Of a DNA stretch of 64,000 nucleotides, positions 37,779 to 50,100 are shown one piece after another. How positions within the stretch are numbered: the stretch's first letter is position 1; every line of letters starts with the position of its first letter. Position numbers and translations under genes: made by a program. The DNA is from Sipunculus nudus (taxonomy: Eukaryota; Annelida; Sipuncula; Golfingiida; Sipunculidae): positions 38,440,714-38,504,713 of the forward strand of contig CM049320.1 of the NCBI GenBank assembly GCA_026874595.1. Direction: 5' to 3'. The notes beneath the pieces were generated by a model, which ran no database searches, was not told where the DNA came from, and saw nothing but the letters and a program-made list of their open reading frames with translations.

Positions 37779-37784
37779 TTTATT
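37779..37784 (-). terminator. Candidate PUS3 poly(A) signal
   Basis: TTTATT on the + strand reads AATAAA on the PUS3 strand, about 360 bp after the PUS3 stop codon. It is the nearest canonical hexamer I found downstream. Confidence 0.4.
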
Positions 37785-38142
37785 TTTATAGTTGATCTAT
37801 TCCATACTTTTTTCTGTAAAACACATCATGGTCTGGTGAGTTAATGTAGACTTACTGGCCTGATTAATCAACATAATGATTGATGTAGATGGAACTGTGT
37901 ACAATTGATATACAAAAATAATACAAAGTTCAGAAAACTGGCACCGCATGGAGAACAATCTTCAGAATACCTGATAATTTAGTTTTAAAACCATATTTGT
38001 ATACATGATTTCATGTCATATTTTTAGTACTAAAATTTAGATTTTAGCCAAAGAATTTTCTTATACACAACATCTGAATGTTCTTTGTTCCGCTGTATAC
38101 ATAAAATCGGAGGTAGTCTGTGATGTCATCTGGTGTGAAATG

Positions 38143-41100
38143 CTAACTAGGTTCTTCACTTTCCTCATGTGTCTGGTTTGCTGTACAAGAAGTGTCTCCG
38201 TTTGGTTTTGATATTTTCCTCCTCTTTGCAAAAGATTCAATCCTCTCCTCAAGGCTGTCTGAAAATAACAACATACAAAAATGTTAATTACAAAATCGGG
38301 ACTTGATCACTAATGTAGCATCATATTTTTATTACAAGCTCACTTTTTACTGGCCATCAGTTGTCCCTTTATGATTCCTATGACTACACAGTGAGTGTTC
38401 TCCCACAAGTCCCACCCCATACATCTCTTACTGATAGACCATGCAAAACACTGACACACACACTTGTCAAAATACACCTAACAGTAATTAACTATTAAGT
38501 AAATCTACTTTAAATGTAACAGAGCACTTGCTGTCAGTTTTTGACATGCTTTATAATAGTAGTGATAGGCTGACGATCGATTGGGTTGATGCAAACAAAT
38601 ATCTTGCACAATCGTTTATAAATTTTTGCCCATAACTTAGGCACTGTGGTGAGGAAATATGTTTAATATTGCTTATATATAAATTAAGGGTGCCCATTCA
38701 CCTACCTTTTGAAAAAGAATTTATGTGATTTCTGGCTTCTTCTATGTAGATATTAAAGGTCTATGGGTATTCTGCTTATGAAAAGGTCTTTATAAGGCCT
38801 TTGTGATGGATGTATGAACTTGTTTATCAACAACATGTTTGTAGACAGAGCAGTTTTGACGAATGGGACAACATATAACCTAAGATGTTAGTTTGCATAT
38901 ATGTGGGGGTAAAGAAAGGTCACTTGTTGCAAAATCGCATTTGAAAAGCTCTGGCTTATCTGGCTTGCTGCCAACCTTTTGGTGAATTTGTTTTGATTAC
39001 TTGGGCGAGCCCCCACATATTATAAACACTTTGATATAAACAAAACAAGCAGCATGTGTGCAGTGATATACATATTTTCTGGCCTATTTTTAAAAAAGCT
39101 CCGAGGGATTACCTTTAGTTTATAAAGGTAAGATAGGTGATTGGGCACCTTTAACCAAACTAGAGAAAAGTCTGTGTTTACTAAAAAAAACTTTCCTAAG
39201 TTTCTGTACAGACATGTAGGCTTCAGAATTGATTCGGACATGAGCCTGCCTTTAGACCTATACATCTGTTGATGATGTACTGGTTTATAAGGTCAGAAAG
39301 TACATACTTCTTAACAGCAGAGGTCAGCAATTTTTACTGATTATCAATCATGAAATTACTACAAATTCCCATCTCTAGCTTATAGTTCTACTCACCACAC
39401 AGTTCTCTCTCCATCAATAGTTAATACAGGACCTGCTTATAGCTATACTCACCACACAGTTCTCTCTCCATCAATAGTTCATACAGGACATGCTTATAGT
39501 TCTACTCACCACACAGTTCTCTCTCCATCAACTGTTTATACAGGACATGCTTATAGCTATACTCACCACACAGTTCTCTCTCCATCAATGGTCCATACAG
39601 GACCTGCTAATAGTTATACTCACCACACAGTTCTCTCTCCATCAATGGTTTATACAGGACATGCTTATAGCTATACTCACCACACAGTTCTCTCTCCATC
39701 AATAGTTCATACAGGACATGCTTATAGTTCTACTCACCACACAGTTCTCTCTCCATCAATAATTCATACAGGACATGCTTATAGTTATACTCACCACACA
39801 GTTCTCTCTCCATAAATGGTTTATACAGGACATGCTTAATGTTCTACTCACCACAAAGTTCTCTCTCCATCAATGGTTTATACAGGACATGCTTATAGTT
39901 CTACTCACCAAACAGTTCTCTCTCCATCAATAGTTCATACAGGACCTGCTTATAGTTATACTCACCACACAGTTCTCTCTCCATCAATGGTTTATACAGG
40001 ACATGCTTAATGTTCTACTCACCACACAGTTCTCTCTCCATCAATAGTTCATACAGGACCTGCTTATAGTTATACTCACCACACAGTTCTCTCTCCATCA
40101 ATGGTTTATACAGGACATGCTTATAGCTATACTCACCACAGTTCTCTCTCAATCAATCGTTTATACAGGACATCCTTATAGTTCTACTCACCACACAGTT
40201 CTCTCTCCTTCAATGGTTTATACAGGACATGCTTATAGTTATACTCACCACACAGTTCTCTCTCCATCAATGGTTTATAAAGGACATGCTTATAGTTATA
40301 CTCACCACACAGTTCTCTCTCCATCAATGGTTTATACAGGACATGCTTATAGTTCTACTCACCAAAAAGTTCTCTCTCCATCAATGGTTTTACGCTCTTT
40401 ACACAGCGCTTTACCTATAGGGCTGCTTCCTATATCGTAAGGCGCTGTTTGTTATGACCTCGTATCCTGCTTTGTAACACCAGAGGGGAGCACTGTATTT
40501 TTGTCCAATCAGATGAAACTTTGTGCTGGAAGACAAAGCCAAGCGAGGAATACACGGAGCCAATCATATTCATTTCTTTTTGAGTGACAGCTCATCCCCC
40601 AGCGTAACCGTCTAAACAGGCCACAGGCTCAGAGAGAATTACCCCTGACGTGGTTTGCTTAGGGCCTTGGGCACATAGGATGCTCGGCCGGTGAGCTGTA
40701 ATTCAAACGAAACGTAACAACAAAGGCTGCGTGCACACCTCGCTGGCTGGTTTCAGTTCTGCAGACAACAGATACATGGCTACGCTAACACAGTCATAAT
40801 GTCATAATCGAATCGGTCTATGATGCGAGAATGCAGAGGGAGCAATTTAAATTCGACCGGAAACTCATCAAACGGCGCTTGAAGCGCGGCAATGGGCGGA
40901 GCCAGGATGCCTGTTGAGTGTTTGTTTATTGGCATCTGATTGGCTGCTTGTCACATCGTACGCACGTTTATTTCAGTGGACAACAAACCGCCATCTGGTG
41001 TCTAAATATATCATAAACAGTCAGAGCTGGCAGCGTGAAAATCAGTTGCTTCTTTAGAAGCGCAAGATTTCCGCTGCCTCGGGAGCGTACAATGGTTTAT

Positions 41101-44100
41101 ACAGGACATGCTTATAGTTATACTCACCACACAGTTCTCTCTCCATCAATTGTTTATACAGGACATGCTTACAGTTCTACTCACCACACAGTTCTCTCTC
41201 CATCAATTGTTTATACAGGGCATGCTTATAGTTCTACTCACCACACAGTTCTCTCTCCATCAATGATTTATACAGGACAAGCTTACAGTTATACTCACCA
41301 CACAGTTCTCTCTCCATCAATGGTTTATACAGGACATGCTTATAGTTATACTCACCACACAGTTCTCTCTCCATCAATGGTTTATACAGGACATGCTTAT
41401 AGTTCTACTCACCACACAGTTCTCTCTCCATCAATGGATTATACAGGGCATGCTTATAGTTCTACTCACCACACAGTTCTCTCTCGATCAATTGTTTATA
41501 CAGGACATGCTTATAGTTCTGCTCACCACACAGTTCTCTCTCCATCAACTGTTTATACAGGACATGCTTATAGCTATACTCACCACAAAGTTCTCTCTCC
41601 ATCAATGGTTTATACAGGACATGCTTATAGTTATAATCACCACACAGTTCTCTCTCCATCAATGGTTTATACAGGACATGGTTATAGTTCTACTCACCAC
41701 ACAGTTCTCTCTCCATCAATGGTTTATACAGGACATGCTGATAGTTATACTCACCATACAGTTCTCTCTCCATCAATGGTTTATACAGGACATGCTTATA
41801 GTTCTACTCACCACTCGGTTCTCTCTCCATCAATGGTTCATACAGGACATGCTTATAGCTATACTCACCACAAAGTTCTCTCTCCATCAATGGTTTATAC
41901 AGGACATGCTTATAGTTCTACTCACCACACAGTTCTCTCTCCATCAATGGTTTATACAGGACATGCTTATAGTTATACTCACCACACAGTTCTCTCTCCA
42001 TCAATGATTTATACAGGACAAGCTTACAGTTATACTCACCACACAGTTCTCTCTCCATCAATGGTTTATACACCCTGCTCTTGTTGCCAGGAGACAAGAA
42101 CTCAGCTTGATTCTGAAAGGCATCATCTCCTGAAATAATGATGTGGAATTCTTCAACAGTGTCAAATATGATATATGCAGTAGTGGTGTGCCAATTAATC
42201 ATTTAAATAGATGACAGGTTGTTTTCAAAATTGATTAAATCGATTGCAGTTTGCAGTGTGCACTGTTGATTCACTCAATGTTATCTCGGTATTTAAGAGT
42301 TTTACCTTCAGTTGTGCTGACAGCTGACAAGTCTTTTAACATTCTTCTCAGCATGGTGGCCCTGAAAACATCAAAATTAAAACAATCACAACTAGCTCAT
42401 GTCCCAGACAGAAGAACATATCATCATTTGAACTCATTTATATTTTAGCCCTTTACATCTCTGAGGGGCACTAAGGGGCTCACTTAAGATTGGCCTCCTT
42501 CTCCCTCTCTGGGGTCACACATATTACAAATTTATTTTCAGTTATTAACATTTTAATTGACCAAAAACAAATGATCTCTGTAGTGACTGTTGATATTTTG
42601 GTGAAGATACAATGAAATCTGTGTCAGAAATATAACACCTGTAATATAGATCAAAAGGAGTGTAAGAATTTATCTGAAATCTAGATCTTTTTAAGGGCTT
42701 ATTAGTAGACTCTACTGGTGTAAGACAACAATGCAGTTCAAATGTAAGGGGTAAATGCAAGGATTCCCACATGTTAAACAAGGGACCTGTGGGTCACCAT
42801 GCTCAGCTGAAACTGAATCTGAGAATACTGCTATAAAATCCTAGTGGTTGTTGACTGTGCCGTTTTATGGACTACAAGAAAGATGCAGTAGCCTCTAAGA
42901 TTATATATTTGTAAAAGTTTCAACAAAGCGATTGTGAAATGCATGTGAATGTACCTACTGGGAACTTAAAATCCCGCATAGATTATAGAATGATGGACAG
43001 GAGCTGAAGTAATGCACCATATTCAATGGAGTGCAGGCACTCTCAAAATTGGTTTTTAAAAAATATTTTTTGTACCCCAAAAAGTGCAGTTGGCCCCCAC
43101 CCAGGGTGAGTGCTCTGCAAGCTTAAAGAGAAGGCTGAGCCAAATGGCCAAGTTTCACTCATAAACTAGTGTGCCTTTAGGGGATCCTCAGTGGTATGAC
43201 CAAGCAATGGGGACAAATACACACCTAGGTCCAGCAGGTGCAGTAGTGACTGGGCCTGGTTAACACCAGGATATATAATGAGAGGAAGCGTGTGATACTG
43301 CCCTGTCATGGAATCCAACCCTGGAATGGAATTCTGCAGATGTACATACACTTAGTTAAGCTAGTATTAATAAATGGAGGTGGTTATCTAAACAAAAAAA
43401 AATTTCGATTAAAAAAATTAGATTTTCTAGGCCCTGGAATTAAAATATGATTGATAACATTCATGAGTATTCAAGATTTCTAGGTTAAGTGATATCCCTG
43501 GTTCAGGTTGTCTTACCTGACTGACTGTTTGGCCCACAGGTCCTGTACATGTCGAATTGTATCTTTATGCCAACCTGGTAAAGAGCAAGACATCAAATGT
43601 GTGGATATTAGTGTTGGCAGTCACTTCCTTGATCATAATCAATTATTGACAGCTTATCTAAATTTCTAATCTCATACAGACCTGTACAACCTCTCAAATT
43701 ATTATACAGGCCAACAAGTATATTCCTAATACATTGTTATATCTAATAACACCATAACCTACATGTGTATGTAGTAATCTTAGGTGTGCATCTATTATTA
43801 AACACTTTTTTACTAAAGTTTGTTTGCATTAATTTAAGGAAATTGTACCCTCAATCATTACAAAGCTTACCTTTGTGAAAAACTCTGTAATCAATCATTA
43901 CAATGCAAGACTGATTATCAGATTGTCTGCAATCATCAATTCAATCATCAGTCCCAACACTAGTGGATATCAACTCTTCCAAATTTACTAACTTAAAGGT
44001 AGATTACCATGTGTAATATTTTAAAATAAAAATTATCTTTCTCATGAGATTTAAATAACTCTTTAAAATAACGTTTTGGCAGGTTCTGTAAGTGCCTTTA

Positions 44101-47100
44101 CAAACAAATATAGAACCTCTATTATTTGAACAGGTCAAAAGGCAACCAATTTATTCAGATTTTGGATCCTTTGTATTTATAAAGAAGCATCAGATAATAC
44201 TTTAAAACACAATGTTAAATCTCTTAATTTTGCAAATTGGTAATTAGTGTTGAGATGACAATGGTTCTGGTTACAAAGAATTCTGAACACAAATTTAAGG
44301 AAACTGCTGATACCTGCTTACCTGGTTCATAAATCCAACTGACACCTTCAAACTCACAGTCATACAGCACAAGAGGCAGTTCTGTAAAAAGTTCAGTCAG
44401 TGAATAAACACGTTGGCAAAAAAAAACAATGTTCAAATTGAGCATTTTTTTTCATTTATCAGAGCTAACAAATGACCCATGGGTCATGATACTAAGCTCA
44501 CTGGTGCAATCACTGGTTTCATTCCCCTCTAGTCCCAATCTGAGGAAAATTAAATCCAGTATATTTAATATTTTCATTAGTAGCAACATGGGAGTCATGG
44601 GCAATGATGCTCAGCTGATATCAACGGATCACTTTAAATAATAAAATTGAGTTTTAACAACTGTTCAGGACATTTCTTTCAAGAATTTATTAGTCAGACT
44701 ACTTGTCCAGACTTTGACAAATAAATAACTGGGATATCTGTATTGTTCTGGTATAAGACTTCTTTCATTTTTTTGGTCCAAAGAAAATATGTGATGGGTT
44801 AGCCAATAATCTGATACTGTCACTGTTTCACAGTTTTTCAAAAGTCAAAAATTAAGATTAAAATTAAATAAAACTGAAGTATTATACCACCTAAAAATTC
44901 TCAAAGATACAGTAAACATAGGGGATTTAAGGTCAAAGAATGCAATCGTAACTGAGAAATTAGATTTCTTAAATCAAAAACAACTAAATATATAATGTGC
45001 ACAATAAAACTGCACATGATATAAAAGATAGAAAGAATATTGTGCAAGAATATACTACAACAATTCAAAAATATCATTAATATTTATCCTGTCGAGAGAA
45101 ATAAAGTGTATTGAAGGCAAATAAGATAACCAGTCATCTACACTGAGGGAGGCTGTATAAACATTATCATAACGATTAACATTTTTCACTTATTCATATT
45201 TCTCGTTACAGGTCATATATAAGGGCAGATTGACCTGCTTCACTGTTGAAGCTTGCTGCACAGGATGATCAGAATGTATCTGATTGAATCATGCTTTTTC
45301 AGTTTTATTGTGCAAAAGGAAAATATCTGATTGCTGAGTCAATATGAGCCATGACTGTTATTTGTCAAATGCCATATTAAATGAAGGAATGCTAGGTTCT
45401 ACCTCACCAATACTTGTGAAAACAAGTAAATTTTTTCTTACTCTATTAGCTGTATACACCATATATACAAAGATCACACTACATTTTTTATATAAGGATA
45501 TTTCTACAGAAAACGTCGCATTTCAAGGGTTTTCTTGGTGATTTTTTTAAATCTTGATTTTGATATAACAAAACTTAATTTGTAGAAAAATATTGTTAGA
45601 ATTGTAAAATGATGCAAGTAGTGCACTTTTCAGTTTCCTTTTTTTATAAATAGTCCAGGTAAGGGGAAAATATGAACCTTTTTCTCGACATCGTGACACG
45701 CAGTAAAATCTCACTTGCACATTTCAGAAATTGTTATGACTAGATTTTTTTGTGATTTTCGATAAAATTAAAATTAATAGCCTTTGATAAAATCAAAACA
45801 TAAATTGCAGTTATGAATTTAACAAAAAAAAGTGTGTAAAAAAGAACAATTTTTCTTCTTTTTAATTAACTTTTGAAAACAAAAATTGTCTCTATTCCTA
45901 TATTTGCTTCCAGAGGGGTGCATTTGCAGGGGTTTACCGGACAAAGTACTTTGGTACATCTACCTTCAGAATTTGAGTCGAAATACCTTGTTAATTATTT
46001 TAATGCACAAAAAATAAAATTTAAACATGGTTTTAAATCCTCTAGGTAACAGTGTTGAGCATAGATAACGGTGTTGAGCATAGGTAACAGAGTCGAGCTT
46101 CTGAAGTAAAAATAACCGTAGTGACTACTTGAATACCAGTATTATGTATTAAAACAAGCAAATGCCTGTTTGAATAGAAGAAACGCAAATGTTTAAAATA
46201 TTTAGCCCAAAATATGTTTCAAATTCTATTTCAATAATTTGGATTTAATACCAAGTTCTCAACACCGTTACCTTGCTCTCGACACCGTTATTTTTCATGT
46301 AGGTAACGGTTTCGAGTGGTAACGGTGCTGAGACTTTTTCATCTATTCGTCAGTTGCAGGACAAAAAATTACTTCCATACCATCCCTAAGAGGGCAACAA
46401 GAGGAAGCCATTTTGGAAGTGTTATATGTGACGGTTAATTTTTCGCAGGTGTAATGGTGTTGAGTCCAAATAAACATACGGTGATTTTTTTAACCCTTTA
46501 ATGATTAACAGAGAACACTGATATGACAGTTACTAAATTTAATAGTGGATTATGTGTACACAATTTCCTGAACTCTAATAAACGCATCTCCCTGCATCAG
46601 CAAAGTGGTTTCTGTTCACGCGCTGCAAGGTCAAAAGGTCAGGTAACAGTGCCGAGTATATTTTGGGAGATATACTTTTTATATCCAAATTTTTGTATTA
46701 AAAACAAAAAGGTCAGGAAAAATCAAGCAAAAATATCATCTAAATAAACTTTCACCGCTGTGACAAAGTGGAAAACAAAATCTATATAAATGGAACAGTG
46801 GTTACAGCAAAACACTGTTTTGAATTTAAGATCCTAGAGAAATACAACGGAAATTTAAGGGTATTGTAACATTTGCAGCGTTTTTTCTGTATGTATTTCT
46901 GCCCCGATTTAAATTATTTTTATCTCATAATAATGGATATATCTTTAGCAACAATCTGAATGGTTATTCATGTCATTTTTAGCATTTGCTAATTTCTCAG
47001 TAACAAATATAGTTTCGGGACATGAAATGCGACATTTTTTGTAGAAATACCCATAACTGTTTCCACTTGACCACAGCTTTCAAAAGTATGGTTTGCTATG

Positions 47101-50100
47101 TATTGCCAACAGGCAGCTGGCACGGGGCCAAGAATTAAACAACACAATCTTCCTACCTGAAGCCATGCTGTATTGTGGCCTGCGTGGGTTGTTTTTTACA
47201 TCTAATAATGTATCAATGACCTGAAGAAAAGATATTAAATAAAGACATTTAATACAAACATAGAATTCTGATATGTCAGGCTTCTAATTTTACATAAGTG
47301 TGATAAAATCACATCAATGTTTTCTTAACTTTAAAGTTCACAGATAGCAAATACTCTGGATTATTTATGCCAGTTTTTTTTTAATTCTTTTTAACTTTAT
47401 TCACTTTATACTCTATCAAATTTTCTGTGCTAAAATTCTATGGGCTTAAAATCTAGTATCTTAAACTGCATTTTGTAGATTTATCTCATAGATTTTCACT
47501 TTGAGAGACCAGTGTAAAAGCAGAGAAGACTCATCATTAGTCAATGATGAGCATTAAAATAGCTATAACCTAACAAAACATTATATATCTGATGAAGCAA
47601 AGCAGGTAAATACTTCACACTGATTTCATAGATCTCACATGTAATGAAGCCAGATTAAATACACTTGATATCTCTAGCTTTCTTCATACAACAAATTTAA
47701 GTTAGTAAAATTGTCAAAATTTGTTGCCTGTGAATCAAGGAAACTTAAAAATTCCCCATGAATAATTCAGGATCTACAGCTTTTGGCAATATTTTTGTCC
47801 AATCATCATTTACCACAAAATCCATTACCCCTCTTTAGCATAAAATCATCAAATTACCAACCAAAGTCTCTTGTATTAAAAATTTCATTTTAACAGTGGA
47901 ACCTGTCTGAAAGACAACTTGTTTTATTGGACCACCTGTCTATTAAGACCACCCAATTTGTACAAAATAATTTAAAGTTCACCTGTGGGTCTTCTTTGTG
48001 TTGACCAATGAGGACTAGAACAGCAACTATACATCTTATCTGGTGCCATAAAAACGCCTGTCCAACGACGGTAAGCTCAACCATTTCATAACCACCACAG
48101 CTGAGTACATAAAATAAACAATTTGTTTAAATTCTGTATTTTGGAAAAGGAATAAAATCTGTTCATACAATTAAATACATTAGATGTCCATGTGGCCAAA
48201 AAAAATAAATTACAAAAACATTATCAGAGTCACTTTTAGTACAAATGCCCCGGTTTTAATTTTTTGCAAGTTTACTTCTGCCATGGTTTTATATTCAGAT
48301 TAAAGTAAACAAACAGAGAAAAATTGTTAATAGTCTATGTACTATGTGTGCTTATTCTGTAATTTTGTCAAATTATTTCTAAATGATTGGTCCATGGCCC
48401 AGGTGTGCACCAATGAGAATCAAGATGTCAATATGATTAAAATACGAAGTTATTAATCCTTTCCTGGTTTTACGGGGGGCGTATTATACACAGGGTTCTT
48501 GGTTTTTTCCATGAAAACTGTGACTCTAAATGTTGGTGTTGATTATCTACATTAGCAGATTATCTTTGGTGAAAGACGGTACTTTTAATTTTTCACACTT
48601 ACTGACCTGTCATCAAGGACTTGTATGTTGGTCTCCAGGATTTTCCTCATGTAGTTTACTACTCCTCCACCAACGTCCATCTTGCACAAGTTCCTGAAGT
48701 CATGTTCTCCTATCAGCTTTTGCGCTCCTTTCCTCATCACCTACGTGATACATATGTCAATTGCAGTAAAGATAACATTACCCTTTAAGCTCTATCTTTC
48801 ATCAAGGAGATCAAATTATAAACATTTCAAGCCTAGTACAGGGACCCTAGGCGCCCTCTGTATGGTTTTCTCTTCCAGTTTATGTTTTTTAGAATGTTTT
48901 CTTAAATGTATACATGTCACAACTTCTACTAGGAATTGTACTGTACTTTCTGAAAATGTATATAATATGAGCTACATTTGAGACATCCCCTTACTCTATC
49001 ATAAGAAGAATGGTTTTTAATATCATTTTGTATAAAATTCTAAAGTAACTGTCATATGAGAAATCACTTATTATATGGTTAAGCTAATATTAAACACTTA
49101 TTCTATGTGTAAACTTTTAACCTGTGAGAGAAATCAAACTAATCTGCCGTCTAGAAAGTTTTTTATATCTGTATATCTGTTTTAAAATCTATCATCTCAC
49201 AATGTATCCCACATGAAATGAATGAAAACTCATTGCACAATATTTATAAATGAATTGAAGACAATGACTTATGAAATAACTGAATAAATTCTGACCTCTA
49301 AATCCAAGTCTCCTCGGGGAAAGAAATATTTGTAGGTCCTCTTCAAACAACTAAATCTGCAAACAGAAAACCAGTCCACTTTTCCTGTAACAAGCTTTAA
49401 TATGGTACCAGCAGAATTCATAAAATTTTACTTCAACAATATCAGAAATAACATTTTTAAGGAAAACATTCTGAAATATTTACAAAACAGGAATTACCAA
49501 CACATGAAAAAATTACTGATTTCTTAGAAAAATGATAATCTTGAGAAATAGCTTAAATTCAAGGCTTTCTGCAGACTGTGGTGATGTTTTTGTGTGAAAA
49601 TACAGATCTCTTGTTTTTCAAACCTCCCCTGTTCATTAGATTGTCACAGGTAAATACCTTTCTAATTTACCTGATATTTTTTGTACTTGCATTTTCAACT
49701 TCAATTGATCATCAATAAGTTACCATATATACTTTTTATTTCCCTGATAGTCTACTAACTGGACAATGTATGTGAATTGGTATATTTTACAGTTTTCAAG
49801 GCACTAATATCAAATATGATTAGCATATTTATGGTAATGTGTTTATTGACCTTCACCTTGCACTGAACTCTGGGTCAACAGGACACCAAGCAGTGACCCT
49901 GATCTCTGGAGGGAGGACCTTGTTGAGAATGTGAACATACAGTATCTCTGTGTCTTTATCACCTAAAGAGATAAAAAACAAAACATAAATTATCAGGCAG
50001 ACATGAGTCCCAAATATTTATTGTCAGTGCTTTAAGGAAGATCATCCAAGAATTTTGTTCAACACATCGGTATATTCTACACATTTGGAAGCACATGTTT

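Noticed and set aside
39378-42070. CRISPR-like regular repeats
   Set aside because: Units are contiguous with no unique spacers, the DNA is eukaryotic with spliced genes, and the unit derives from a PUS3 exon-intron junction.
41035-42138. 367-codon + strand frame with a 19-residue repeat (VYTGHAYSYTHHTVLSPSM)
   Set aside because: It is the antisense reading of the 57-bp array, begins in the inserted transposon and ends antisense to a PUS3 exon. A 57-bp unit keeps any stop-free frame open, so the long frame is expected without selection.
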